DNA of 41,486 bases from CAIKMD01 sp036490955 (GCA_036490955.1 DASXCX010000193.1:1-41486), one strand, 5' to 3'; shown: positions 15,891 through 23,741, counted from the first letter of the stretch. The notes: generated by a model not told the origin, from the sequence alone. Made by a program: numbers and translations.

Positions 15891-16379
15891 ATGGCCGAGA
15901 CTCCATCCGACGAGGTGATTTTCGCCGCGACCGTGGCGCCCTACCGCAGCCTGCCGCCGCGCAGCCTCGTTTGGATCATGCTGGGGCTGGCCGCTTTCGG
16001 CTTTTGCAGCGGCATCGGCTTCGTGCTCGCCGGCGCTTGGCCGGTGACCGGCTTCTTCGGTCTCGATATCGCCCTGCTCTACCTCGCTTTTCGCCTAAGC
16101 TACCGCAGCGCCCGGCAGCGCGAGAGCTTGCGCCTGACGCAGCGGGCGCTCGATATCGAGCGCATCGACGTGCATGGCGAGCGCCAACGCTGGCAGTTCG
16201 AGCCGAGTTGGCTGCGCGTCACGATCGATGAGAATGCGTTGGGCCGCGGCCGGCTGCTCCTTTCCTCGCATGGCACGGCGGTCGGGCTGGGTGCCTTTCT
16301 CGATGCCGAAGGACGGCGCCGGCTCGCGGAGGATCTCAAAGCGGCGCTGCGACGCTGGCGCGATTCGCTGCGCGGTTGA
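15891..16379 (+). CDS. DUF2244 integral membrane protein
   Basis: A 162-residue protein of the DUF2244 family. It has two membrane helices close together (about 27-47 and 52-68, in WIMLGLAAFGFCSGIGF and GFFGLDIALLYLAF), followed by a cytoplasmic beta-rich part with RLTQRALDIERIDVHGE and WLRVTIDE. The family is found mainly in alpha- and betaproteobacteria, often near nth or cytochrome oxidase genes, and its role is unknown. It stands alone between two terminator-bounded units. Confidence 0.83.
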   Translation: MAETPSDEVIFAATVAPYRSLPPRSLVWIMLGLAAFGFCSGIGFVLAGAWPVTGFFGLDIALLYLAFRLSYRSARQRESLRLTQRALDIERIDVHGERQRWQFEPSWLRVTIDENALGRGRLLLSSHGTAVGLGAFLDAEGRRRLAEDLKAALRRWRDSLRG

Positions 16380-16444
16380 CATGCTGGCCCGTTTCGCGAC
16401 TCGGGTGTATCCTTCCCTCTAAGCAACAAATGGAGGGGACCCCG

Positions 16445-17392
16445 ATGCCAGTCGTCAAAGTGAAGGACATTGCCTGGGGCCGGCTGCGTTCGCCCGATCT
16501 CGATAAGCAGGAGGAATTCCTCCTCAATTTCGGCATGGTCCGCGCCGCCCGCACCAAAGACAAGCTGTTCATGCGCGGCACCGACCCGGAACATCATCTG
16601 CATGTTACCGAGTTGGGCGAGCCTGGCTTTATCGGCCTCGCCTATTACGCCGCAAGCGAGGAAGACCTGCACAAGCTGGCGAAGGTCGAAGGCGCCTCGC
16701 CGGTCGAATCGATCGACGAACCCGGCGGCGGCAAGCGCGTCCGCTTGCGCGAGCCCAATGGCTATCAGATCGAAGTGGTCTGGGGCCTCGAAAAGGTCGA
16801 TCCGCTGCCGGTGAAAGCGCCGGTGGTCAATTGGGGCAGCGAGAAATACCGCCGCGCCGGCGATCTCTATCGCATCGCCGCCGGACCGTCGCAGGTGAAG
16901 CGCGTCGGCCATGGCGTGATGACCACGCCGAACCTCAACGGCACGCTTAAATGGTTCCGCGACACGCTCGGTTTCATTTGCTCCGACGATGTTTGGGCCG
17001 GTCAGCCCGACAATCTCATCGGCTCGTTCAATCGCTGCGATTGCGGCGACGATTTCGTCGATCATCACGTCTTCTTCGGCATTCTCTCGCCGAAGAAAGG
17101 GCTCAACCACCTCTCTTTCGAGGTCCACGACTTCGACGACGTGATGAAGGGTCACGAATATCTCGCGAAGATCGGCAAATACGAACATATGTGGGGCATC
17201 GGGCGACACCTGCTCGGCAGCCAGGTGTTCGATTACTGGGCCGATCCGTGGGGGCGCGTGCACGAGCATTGGGCCGATAGCGACGTGCTGAACGTCGCCA
17301 ACGGCTCGAATTCGATGCCGGCGCATGAAGCGTTCCAATCGCAATGGGGCGAGGCCGCACCGCAGAAATTCATCGAGCATACCTCGCCTTAA
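16445..17392 (+). CDS. VOC family extradiol ring-cleavage dioxygenase-like protein
   Basis: A 315-residue two-domain vicinal-oxygen-chelate protein of the type I extradiol dioxygenase class. The N-terminal domain (about 7-115) has lost metal ligands, as usual. The C-terminal domain (about 152-275) offers the facial triad His156 (RVGHGVMTT), His222 (GLNHLSFEV) and Glu274 (WGRVHEHW). Such enzymes cleave catechols using Fe(II) or Mn(II). GGAGGGG lies about five to ten bases before ATG 16445. A bidirectional terminator follows. Substrate is unknown; the Rieske oxygenase and FAH-family genes in the window could belong to related aromatic catabolism but are not in the same operon. Confidence 0.85.
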   Translation: MPVVKVKDIAWGRLRSPDLDKQEEFLLNFGMVRAARTKDKLFMRGTDPEHHLHVTELGEPGFIGLAYYAASEEDLHKLAKVEGASPVESIDEPGGGKRVRLREPNGYQIEVVWGLEKVDPLPVKAPVVNWGSEKYRRAGDLYRIAAGPSQVKRVGHGVMTTPNLNGTLKWFRDTLGFICSDDVWAGQPDNLIGSFNRCDCGDDFVDHHVFFGILSPKKGLNHLSFEVHDFDDVMKGHEYLAKIGKYEHMWGIGRHLLGSQVFDYWADPWGRVHEHWADSDVLNVANGSNSMPAHEAFQSQWGEAAPQKFIEHTSP

Positions 17393-17476
17393 TTTTGCGG
17401 CCGAGCGAGCCGCCGTGACGTCGGCCCTGTTCACTCGGTCTCGATTACGCAGCCGCCTGAGCGGATCGACAAAACA

Positions 17477-17508
17477 AAACCGGCCCCGTGAGGGGCCGGT
17501 TTCTCTTT
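17477..17508. terminator. Bidirectional Rho-independent terminator
   Basis: An 11-base perfect stem, AAACCGGCCCC (17477-17487) with GGGGCCGGTTT (17492-17502), has a GTGA loop. It is flanked by TTTCTCTTT on the plus side and by AAAACAAAA on the left, which is a U-rich tail for minus-strand transcripts. It separates the convergent VOC gene and the small His-rich protein gene. Confidence 0.9.
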
Positions 17509-17524
17509 CGGACGACGCGGTCGC

Positions 17525-17746
17525 TCAGCGATGCAACGGGATGTTGATGCTGAATGACGGGCCAGCATAGACCGGCGGCGGCGGTGGCGGCGCGTAGACG
17601 ACTGGCGGCGGCGCGTAGACGTAGCCGGGATGATAGGGATGATAAAAATGGCGGTGGTGATGGTGCCATGGTTCGGCGAAAGCAGGCGCCGCGAGGCTGA
17701 GTACGGCCGCCCCGGCCAGCGCCGCTTGGAGGATCGTGCGTTTCAT
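17525..17746 (-). CDS. Small secreted His/Tyr/Pro-rich protein
   Basis: A 73-residue exported protein. It has a signal peptide (1-24, MKRTILQAALAGAAV ... PAFAE), then a His-rich stretch (WHHHHRHFYHPYHPG), a Pro-rich stretch (YAPPPVVYAPPPPPP) and an end in FSINIPLHR. Similar low-complexity envelope proteins are common in alphaproteobacteria; function is unknown, and metal or surface binding is only a guess. It follows the Spy-like gene by 23 bases on the same strand and shares the terminator at 17477-17508. Confidence 0.78.
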   Translation of the reverse strand: MKRTILQAALAGAAVLSLAAPAFAEPWHHHHRHFYHPYHPGYVYAPPPVVYAPPPPPPVYAGPSFSINIPLHR

Positions 17747-17769
17747 AGCGGTTCTCCTATCGAATGCGA

Positions 17770-18315
17770 TCAGCCGTGCTTGGCGGATGACGAGGGCGTC
17801 GCGGTCGTCCGCACGCGCTGATTGACGCGTTGATTGAACACGGTATCGGCTGTCTTCTTCTGCGCCGGCGACATCGCGTCATAAAGTTTCTCGAAATCCG
17901 GCACGATCTTCTTCAGGCCGTCGGCATGGGTGTCGGCGATCTTCGCGTAGCTCTTGAGATTGTCGACCGCATTCATCGGCTTGGTGCCGTTGCGGGCTTC
18001 GATCTCGCTCGACATCGCGTGGGCGTTGTCGCGCATATCCTGGGCCAGCGCATTCCAATCGCTTTCCTGATCCTTCGTGATCTTCAGCTCTTTGTGGAGT
18101 TGAGTGATGCGCGCCTCGACTTGCGCATCGCTGCGCGGCTTGACGGTCTGTGCGCTCGCGCCGGCGGTCGGGGTTTGCGCCATGGGCGCGGCATCACTGG
18201 CGGCGGCCGGTGGTGTGGCGTTGGATTGCGCACGGGCTGCGAGCGGGCTCCAGACGAGCCCCGAGCCGATCGCTGCCGCGGCGGCGAGCGTCAGAATTGT
18301 GCGAGATGCAATCAT
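17770..18315 (-). CDS. Spy/CpxP-like LTXXQ periplasmic protein
   Basis: A 181-residue exported protein with a signal peptide (about 1-30, MIASRTILTLAAAAAIG ... ARAQS), a Pro/Ala-rich spacer (to about 60), and an all-helical domain with VEARITQLHKELKITKDQ and YDAMSPAQKKTADTVFNQR. These resemble the paired LTxxQ motifs of Spy/CpxP chaperones. A periplasmic chaperone or envelope-stress role is inferred from the family. The start at 18315 is chosen for its signal peptide and the AGGAAAC site before it; a longer reading from 18480 contains a tandem repeat and no signal. It probably forms an operon with the His-rich gene at 17525. Confidence 0.8.
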   Translation of the reverse strand: MIASRTILTLAAAAAIGSGLVWSPLAARAQSNATPPAAASDAAPMAQTPTAGASAQTVKPRSDAQVEARITQLHKELKITKDQESDWNALAQDMRDNAHAMSSEIEARNGTKPMNAVDNLKSYAKIADTHADGLKKIVPDFEKLYDAMSPAQKKTADTVFNQRVNQRVRTTATPSSSAKHG

Positions 18316-18433
18316 GTTTCCTACCCTTGGCTGCAATGGATGAACGGGGCCAACAAGAAAGGGGCCGATAGCTAGGAACGTCGACCGGCCGGAATAAGTT
18401 CGCGAAAGGGCCAAGCTCGCGGCCCGCTTTCGG

Positions 18434-18463
18434 TCGGTCAGAAAGAAATCGGTCAGAAAGAAA
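18434..18463. repeat. Two tandem copies of a 15-base unit
   Basis: TCGGTCAGAAAGAAA occurs twice head to tail (18434-18448 and 18449-18463) in the intergenic region between the Spy-like gene (minus) and the small lipoprotein gene (plus). The region 18316-18593 otherwise shows nothing I can assign. The repeat could be slippage or a pair of regulator sites. Confidence 0.75.
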
Positions 18464-18593
18464 ACGGTTGGACACGGCAACCTTTCCGTGACAAATATTT
18501 AATGCTACGGAACAGGCGCGTTTCGTTTCCGACGAGCCTATCTTGTTAAGAGCAGCCCGATCGGGGGACGGCAACAGACATCAGGAGGTCATC

Positions 18594-18755
18594 ATGACCC
18601 GCAATCCCAATACCAAATCGAAGCCGCGCCGCTTAGCAGCCCTCATTGCTGTCCTTGCCCTGGCAGGTACCCTGGGTGGTTGCGTCGTTTATCCGGCCGG
18701 CGGCTATTACGGCGGCGGTTACCATCACCATTGGGGTTACTACGGTTGGCGTTAA
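18594..18755 (+). CDS. Small Gly/Tyr/His-rich lipoprotein
   Basis: A 53-residue predicted lipoprotein. It has an AGGAGG ribosome site, a basic start, a hydrophobic segment (LAALIAVLALAGT) and the lipobox LGGC at about residues 27-30, giving a mature peptide of some 24 residues (CVVYPAGGYYGGGYHHHWG and so on). The lipobox and the tail are seen; processing is inferred. Its end overlaps the probable TTG start of the following TetR gene by 10 bases, so the two may be translationally coupled. Function is unknown. Confidence 0.75.
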   Translation: MTRNPNTKSKPRRLAALIAVLALAGTLGGCVVYPAGGYYGGGYHHHWGYYGWR

Positions 18756-19402
18756 GCGAAGCCGGCGCGATCCGGCGCGGTGGCCGGCCAACGCGGCTTG
18801 AAGCGGCGGCGCTCGGCGACAAGATCCTCGACGCCGCCACCGTCCTCTTCCTGAGCCGCGGCTTCGGTGCGACAAGCATCGAAGCCGTCGCCAGCCGCGC
18901 GCGCATCTCGAAGCGGACCTTCTACCACCGCTTCCGCGACAAGCCCGAGCTCTACCGCGCGGTCATCGGGCGCCTGCTGCAGAATTGGCTGCCGGAATTC
19001 GAGGCCGCTTTCGAGGCGCCGGCCGCGCTGGATGTCCTGCTCGAGCGGCTGGCAACGCGCATGCTCGCGGTCGCGCTATCGCCCGAAGCGCTGGCGCTGC
19101 GCCGCCTTTTGCTGGCCGAAGCGGAGCGATTTCCCGAGCTTGTCGAAATCGCCATCGAACAAGGCGCCACGCGCGCCATCGAGCGCATCGCGGCGGTGCT
19201 TGAAGAGGAGCGTCGGGCCGACCGGATCATGCTCGACGATTGCCGTTTTGCGGCTATGCAGTTTCAGGAATTGGTCTTGTCGATCCCGCTGCGCCGCGCA
19301 ATGGGTTTCGGCATGCCCCTGAGCGACGAGGAGCGGGGAGACTGGGTACGGAAATGCGTCGCGCTGTTCATTGATGGCTGCCGCCGTCGCGACGGCGGCT
19401 AG
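18746..19402 (+). CDS. TetR/AcrR family transcriptional regulator
   Basis: About 218 residues. The helix-turn-helix near the N-terminus is clear: ILDAATVLFLSRGFGATS, IEAVASRARISKRTFYHRF and DKPELYRAVIGRLL. The C-terminal ligand domain resembles the AefR-like (TetR_C_7) type. There is no ATG before the domain; the start is placed at TTG 18746 (reading LALSEAGAIRRGGRPT), overlapping the lipoprotein stop, but this is uncertain. Effector and targets are unknown; the adjacent lipoprotein is the simplest partner. Confidence 0.82.
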   Translation: MALSEAGAIRRGGRPTRLEAAALGDKILDAATVLFLSRGFGATSIEAVASRARISKRTFYHRFRDKPELYRAVIGRLLQNWLPEFEAAFEAPAALDVLLERLATRMLAVALSPEALALRRLLLAEAERFPELVEIAIEQGATRAIERIAAVLEEERRADRIMLDDCRFAAMQFQELVLSIPLRRAMGFGMPLSDEERGDWVRKCVALFIDGCRRRDGG

Positions 19403-19472
19403 CGTGTCGCTTGTTATTTACTATAAAATATAGAAAATCATTTCTCGTGTTACCCCGCGACATTTTGACGAT

Positions 19473-19491
19473 GAAAATGATTCGCATTTGC
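19473..19491. promoter_or_regulatory. Candidate Fur box upstream of bfd-bfr
   Basis: GAAAATGATTCGCATTTGC matches the classical 19-base E. coli Fur consensus (GATAATGATAATCATTATC) at 13 positions by my count and contains the inverted pair AAATG/CATTT. It lies 57 bases before the bfd ATG in an AT-rich intergenic segment. A fur gene is present at 1994-2419. Alphaproteobacterial Fur and Irr sites differ somewhat from the E. coli consensus, so this is a candidate only. Confidence 0.5.
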
Positions 19492-19547
19492 GCGGACGTG
19501 CTTATATGTTCTTGCGAGTCGTTTGCAGGAAAGTCCGGGTAGCCTCG

Positions 19548-19736
19548 ATGTATATCTGTCTCTGCAATGCCTTGACCGAGCGTCAGGTCCGCCAAGCGGC
19601 GGCCACCTGCAACGACGGCTCGACCCTGGGCGTTTACCGGGCCTGCGGCACGCAGCCCCGTTGCGGCAAATGCATGCCCTTGGTCGAGGGCATCTTGCGC
19701 GACGTCGGCGGCGAGCCTATTCACGCCCCGAGTTAA
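19548..19736 (+). CDS. bfd: Bacterioferritin-associated ferredoxin
   Basis: A 62-residue [2Fe-2S] ferredoxin of the BFD type. The N-terminal CxC (Cys4, Cys6 in MYICLCNALTERQVRQAA) and the C-terminal CxxC (Cys39, Cys42 in RCGKC) are the cluster ligands; Cys21 and Cys33 are additional. Bfd docks on bacterioferritin and passes electrons to reduce and release stored iron. It is 71 bases upstream of bfr on the same strand and follows a candidate Fur box, fitting iron-responsive control. Confidence 0.92.
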   Translation: MYICLCNALTERQVRQAAATCNDGSTLGVYRACGTQPRCGKCMPLVEGILRDVGGEPIHAPS

Positions 19737-19807
19737 GCCGCGCCTTCCGCACTCCGGCCGCGGCCAGCCAGCTCGCGGTGATAAGACGTTAAGAGCGGAG
19801 ACAGCAG

Positions 19808-20296
19808 ATGCGCGGCGACGCGACGGTCATTCAGCACCTCAACACGATCCTCCGGAACGAGCTCACCGCGATCAATCAGTATTTCTTGCATTCTCGCATG
19901 CTGAGAAACTGGGGCGTGACCAAGCTCGGCCAGCACGAGCATCACGAATCCATCGACGAAATGAAGCACGCCGATCGCCTGATCGAGCGCATCCTCTTCC
20001 TCGAAGGCCTGCCCAATCTGCAGGATCTCGACAAGCTGCTGATCGGCGAGAACGTGCAGGAAGTTCTCGAATGCGATTTGAAGCTCGAGTTGAAGGGGCT
20101 CGGCGATCTGCGCACCGCGATCATCCATTGCGAGAGCGTGCGCGACTTTGCTACCCGCGATCTCTTGAGCGATATCCTCGACAATGAGGAAGATGCGGTC
20201 GATTTCATCGAGACGCAGCTCGAGTTGATCAAGCTGACGGGGCTCGAGAATTACATCCAGCTCCAATCCGACAGCGCCGAGCACGGCAAGTCGTAG
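19808..20296 (+). CDS. bfr: Bacterioferritin, variant ferroxidase centre
   Basis: A 162-residue haem-containing ferritin subunit whose numbering aligns without gaps with E. coli Bfr. Glu18, Glu51, His54, Glu94 and Glu127 of the diiron centre and the haem ligand Met52 are all present. Position 130, a His ligand in E. coli, is Ala (NEEDAVDF, codon gcg). The subunit should bind haem, but its ferroxidase site lacks one ligand. It may work differently or pair with another Bfr subunit encoded elsewhere. GGAG precedes the ATG. It forms a unit with bfd. Confidence 0.94.
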   Translation: MRGDATVIQHLNTILRNELTAINQYFLHSRMLRNWGVTKLGQHEHHESIDEMKHADRLIERILFLEGLPNLQDLDKLLIGENVQEVLECDLKLELKGLGDLRTAIIHCESVRDFATRDLLSDILDNEEDAVDFIETQLELIKLTGLENYIQLQSDSAEHGKS

Positions 20297-20379
20297 CCGC
20301 CGCTTCCAACCCCTCGCCAATCCCCTCTCGCCAATTGGGGCCGTGTTCGCGTAAAGTTCTCCCCGCAAGGGGGTGAAGC

Positions 20380-21903
20380 GTGGTTGCGCGTGTCCGCACC
20401 GTCGCCTTTCTCGGCATCGAGGCGCTCGAAGTCGAGGCGCAGGTCACGGTCACATCAGGGGTCGTTGCTTTCACGATCGTCGGCCTGCCCGACAAGGCGG
20501 TCGCCGAATCGCGCGAGCGCGTGCGCGCCGCGCTCGCCGCGATGGGACTTGCAGTGCCGGCGCGGCGCATCACGGTCAACCTCGCCCCGGCCGACCTCGC
20601 CAAAGAAGGTAGTCATTTCGATCTGCCGATCGCGCTCGGCCTGCTGGCCGCGATGGAAGTCCTGCCAGCCGACGAGATCGAGCACTACGTCGCCTTGGGC
20701 GAGCTCGCGCTCGACGGCTCGATCCTGCCGGTTGCCGGCGTGTTGCCGGCGGCGGTCGGGGCATTGAGCCAAGGCCGCGGACTGATCTGTCCGGCAGTCT
20801 CCGGCGGCGAGGCCGCCTGGGCCGGCGGGCTCGATATTCTCGCCGCTCCGTCCCTGCTGGCCCTGATCAATCATTTCAAGGGAACGCAACTGCTGTCGCC
20901 GCCGGCACCGCGCGCCGCGGCGGAGCGCGGTTCGGCGCTCGACCTCAAAGACATCAAGGGCCAGGAAACCGCAAAGCGCGCGCTCGAGGTCGCGGCCGCT
21001 GGCGGGCACAATTTGCTCATGGTCGGCCCGCCGGGTGCGGGCAAATCGATGCTCGCGGCGCGGCTGTCTGGCATTTTGCCCCCGCTCGATCCGAGCGAAG
21101 CGCTCGAAGTGTCGATGATCCATTCCGTCGCCGGCCTACTGCGCGAGGGCGAGCTGATCCGGCGGCGGCCGTTCCGCGATCCGCATCATTCGGCCTCGCT
21201 GGCCGCGCTGGTCGGTGGCGGGCAGCGCGCCAAACCAGGCGAGCTTTCGCTGGCGCATCTCGGCGTGTTGTTCCTCGATGAGCTGCCGGAGTTCCAGCGC
21301 GCGACGCTCGAGGCGCTGCGCCAGCCGATGGAAAGCGGCCGCGCGGTGGTGGCGCGCGCCAACGCGCATGTGACCTATCCGGCGCGGGTGCAGGTCGTCG
21401 CCGCAATGAATCCCTGCCGTTGCGGCTATCTCGACGATCCGGCGCAAGGCTGCGGCCGGGCGCCGAAATGCGCGCAGGACTACCAGTCGAAAATCTCCGG
21501 GCCCCTCTTTGACAGGATCGACCTGCACATCGACGTGCCGGCGGTAAAAGCCAGCGACCTGTCTCTGCCGCCGCCGGCGGAAGGCTCCGCCGAAATCGCC
21601 GCGCGGGTCGCGGCGGCGAGGGCGCGACAGCGAGCTCGCTTCGCGCGGCTGCCGGAAGACCGGCGCATCCGCACCAATGCCGAGGCGGATGGGGGCTTGC
21701 TGGACGAGATCGCCGCGCCCGATCCCGAGGGCCGCAAGCTGCTCCAGCACGCGGCGGAGCGGATGCGGCTCTCCGCCCGCGGCTATCACCGGGTGCTGCG
21801 CGTCGCCCGGACCCTCGCCGATCTCGACGCCAGCGATATCATCCGCCGCCTCCATATCGCCGAAGCCGTGTCCTATCGACGGGTTGTTCTCGCCGCCGGA
21901 TAG
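20380..21903 (+). CDS. comM: YifB/ComM family Mg-chelatase-like AAA+ ATPase
   Basis: 507 residues in the standard order. The N-terminal ChlI-like domain (1-165, with TIVGLPDKAVAESRERVRAA) is followed by the AAA+ core with Walker A GPPGAGKS (216-223) and Walker B VLFLDELPEF (about 295-304), and the Mg_chelatase_C domain with ARGYHRVLRVARTLADLD. A Cys pattern around NPCRCGY ... GCG ... CA matches the family. ComM is a hexameric helicase that promotes branch migration during natural transformation. The start is GTG 20380, with a G-rich ribosome site. Competence in this organism is not shown by the sequence. Confidence 0.93.
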   Translation: MVARVRTVAFLGIEALEVEAQVTVTSGVVAFTIVGLPDKAVAESRERVRAALAAMGLAVPARRITVNLAPADLAKEGSHFDLPIALGLLAAMEVLPADEIEHYVALGELALDGSILPVAGVLPAAVGALSQGRGLICPAVSGGEAAWAGGLDILAAPSLLALINHFKGTQLLSPPAPRAAAERGSALDLKDIKGQETAKRALEVAAAGGHNLLMVGPPGAGKSMLAARLSGILPPLDPSEALEVSMIHSVAGLLREGELIRRRPFRDPHHSASLAALVGGGQRAKPGELSLAHLGVLFLDELPEFQRATLEALRQPMESGRAVVARANAHVTYPARVQVVAAMNPCRCGYLDDPAQGCGRAPKCAQDYQSKISGPLFDRIDLHIDVPAVKASDLSLPPPAEGSAEIAARVAAARARQRARFARLPEDRRIRTNAEADGGLLDEIAAPDPEGRKLLQHAAERMRLSARGYHRVLRVARTLADLDASDIIRRLHIAEAVSYRRVVLAAG

Positions 21904-22034
21904 CGGCGCCGGATGTTCCGCCACAGCGGTAAGTAGAGCCCCTTAGGTATAACTGCGAATTGCGGCCAATTCCCTGAACTCGATAAAACCGGGAGGCTGA
22001 TCCGGACGCCACGGTTTTCGATTTGAGGTAGGTC

Positions 22035-22238
22035 ATGAAGGAATATCGCTGTTACTTCGTCAATCGCCGTGGCGGAATTGGCAACGTGGTCGAATTCGTG
22101 TCCGCCGGCGACACCGCCGCCCTCAGCACCGCCCGCGCCCATTTCGAGGGCCAGAGCCACTATCCCGCCTACGAGATCTGGGAAAAAACGCGGCTGGTGC
22201 ATCGCGAACCGATCAATCTATCCGCCCTCCGCGGCTAA
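22035..22238 (+). CDS. Small hypothetical protein
   Basis: A 67-residue soluble protein (MKEYRCYFVNRRGGIGNVV ... YPAYEIWEKTRLVHRE). It resembles short proteins common in Bradyrhizobium-type genomes that end in a YEIWE-x-RLVHR motif; no function is known. GAGGTAGGTC precedes the ATG. The 131-base gap before it contains a weak hairpin (21980-22021) that may lie in its leader. Confidence 0.75.
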   Translation: MKEYRCYFVNRRGGIGNVVEFVSAGDTAALSTARAHFEGQSHYPAYEIWEKTRLVHREPINLSALRG

Positions 22239-22345
22239 CCGTTTCCGCCCATCGCGCCTGCCGCTGCGTGGGCAGCATTCGCATTCCAAATTTTTCCGGT
22301 CTGGACTAGGCTTTCATCTTCGGGCGAAGACGGAGGAGACCAGCC

Positions 22346-23656
22346 ATGGCTGACGATTTGGATCTTGTTATGCACGCCGGTCCCGGCACACCGATGGGTG
22401 AGCTGATGCGGCAATATTGGATCCCCGCCGCGCCGTCGAACGAGCTGAAGCCCGACGGCACGCCGGTTCGCATCCTGCTGCTCAACGAAAAACTGATCGC
22501 CTTCCGCGACACCGAGGGCCGTGTCGGCATCATGGACCAGCGCTGCCCGCATCGCTGTGCATCGCTGTTCTTCGGCCGCAACGAGGAAGGCGGCATCCGT
22601 TGCGTCTATCACGGCTGGAAATTCGATGTCGACGGCAATTGCCTCGATCAGCTCAACATTCCCGAGCGCCAGCACTTCAAGGATCGCGTCCACACCAAGG
22701 CTTATTTGACGAAAGAACACAACGGCGTCGTCTGGGTCTACATGGGCGATCGCAACCGTGCCCCGAAAGACCTGCCGCATTTCGAATGCCTGATGGGGCC
22801 GGCGAGCGGCGTGCAGATGCGTTTCGTTCAGCGAAGCTGCAACTGGCTGCAGGCGGTCGAGGGCGATCTCGACACCAGCCATGTCGGCGTACTCCATTTC
22901 GGCTTCATTAAGCCGACCGCGGGCATCGCCGCCGATCGCGCCGATCTCACCGTCAACCGCGCGCCCGAGTACAAGATTCATGAGACCAGTTACGGTCTGC
23001 ATTACGGCGCGCATCGTCCGTCGCCGACCGTGCCGGGCGGCACCTATTGGCGCCAGGCTCACTTCCTCTTCCCATTCTGGATCATGCCGCCGGTGGCGAA
23101 TCTCGAGAACAACGTGATGGTGCGCTCCTTCATCCCGATGGACGACACGCATTGCATGTTCGTCGGCTTCGAATCGACGCGCTTCATGCGCCAGAACGAC
23201 CGCGAGCGCACGGTGCGCAAGGACGGCGACGGCGCCTATCTGCGCGATAATCTGCTGCCGAATGAGAGCGGCTGGTACGGTCGCTATCGCATGGTCGAGA
23301 ACGAGGCGAACGATTATCTCATCGACCGTGAAGAACAGAAGACCAAATCCTACACCGGCATCGAAGGCATCCACACGCAGGATCAGTGCGTGACGGAGAG
23401 CATGGGCGGGATGATCGATCATTCCTTCGAGAATTTGGCGCCATCGGATATCGCCATCGCGCGCAATCGCCGCATGCTGTTGAACACGGTGAAGGCTTTC
23501 CAGAATGGCGTCCGTCCGCCTTCCGCCGACGATCCGACGGTCTATGCCAATGCGCGCGGGGGCCATTACACCACGACGGCCGCCGGCGACTGGATCGATC
23601 TCTATCAGCAGGAACTCGAGAGGCTGCGCACGCGGCCGCCCGAGGCCGCCGAATAG
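22346..23656 (+). CDS. Rieske non-haem iron oxygenase, alpha subunit
   Basis: A 436-residue aromatic-ring oxygenase of the phthalate/vanillate type. The Rieske cluster ligands are Cys67, His69, Cys86 and His89 (CPHRC ... CVYHGWKF). The catalytic-domain motif Glu172-x3-Asp176-x2-His179-x4-His184 (EGDLDTSHVGVLH) supplies the bridging Asp and two iron ligands. Such enzymes hydroxylate or demethylate aromatic acids using electrons from a separate reductase. No reductase gene is adjacent. GGAGGAG precedes the start. A weak hairpin follows the stop. Substrate is unknown. Confidence 0.92.
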   Translation: MADDLDLVMHAGPGTPMGELMRQYWIPAAPSNELKPDGTPVRILLLNEKLIAFRDTEGRVGIMDQRCPHRCASLFFGRNEEGGIRCVYHGWKFDVDGNCLDQLNIPERQHFKDRVHTKAYLTKEHNGVVWVYMGDRNRAPKDLPHFECLMGPASGVQMRFVQRSCNWLQAVEGDLDTSHVGVLHFGFIKPTAGIAADRADLTVNRAPEYKIHETSYGLHYGAHRPSPTVPGGTYWRQAHFLFPFWIMPPVANLENNVMVRSFIPMDDTHCMFVGFESTRFMRQNDRERTVRKDGDGAYLRDNLLPNESGWYGRYRMVENEANDYLIDREEQKTKSYTGIEGIHTQDQCVTESMGGMIDHSFENLAPSDIAIARNRRMLLNTVKAFQNGVRPPSADDPTVYANARGGHYTTTAAGDWIDLYQQELERLRTRPPEAAE

Positions 23657-23671
23657 ATAGAAAGCAGGCGG

Positions 23672-23693
23672 GCGGCGGGGAGAAACCCGCCGC
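23672..23693 (+). terminator. Possible terminator hairpin after the Rieske gene
   Basis: An eight-base stem, GCGGCGGG (23672-23679) with CCCGCCGC (23686-23693), has a six-base loop. It lies 15 bases after the stop. The following TTAGCCCTTA is only weakly T-rich, so intrinsic termination is uncertain. Confidence 0.4.
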
Positions 23694-23741
23694 TTAGCCC
23701 TTACAATCAGCGAAGACCCTGCGGCTACGCTGCGAGGGAGC

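Noticed and set aside
18375..18400. EcfG-like promoter GGAAC-N18-GTT
   Set aside because: The spacing is one base longer than usual, and it lies about 190 bases from the only gene it could serve, so chance is likely in this sequence.
21980..22021. Hairpin TCGATAAAACCG / CGGTTTTCGA between comM and the small hypothetical gene as a terminator or riboswitch
   Set aside because: It has a two-base bulge, a 21-base loop and no T-run, and no known riboswitch motif is recognisable.
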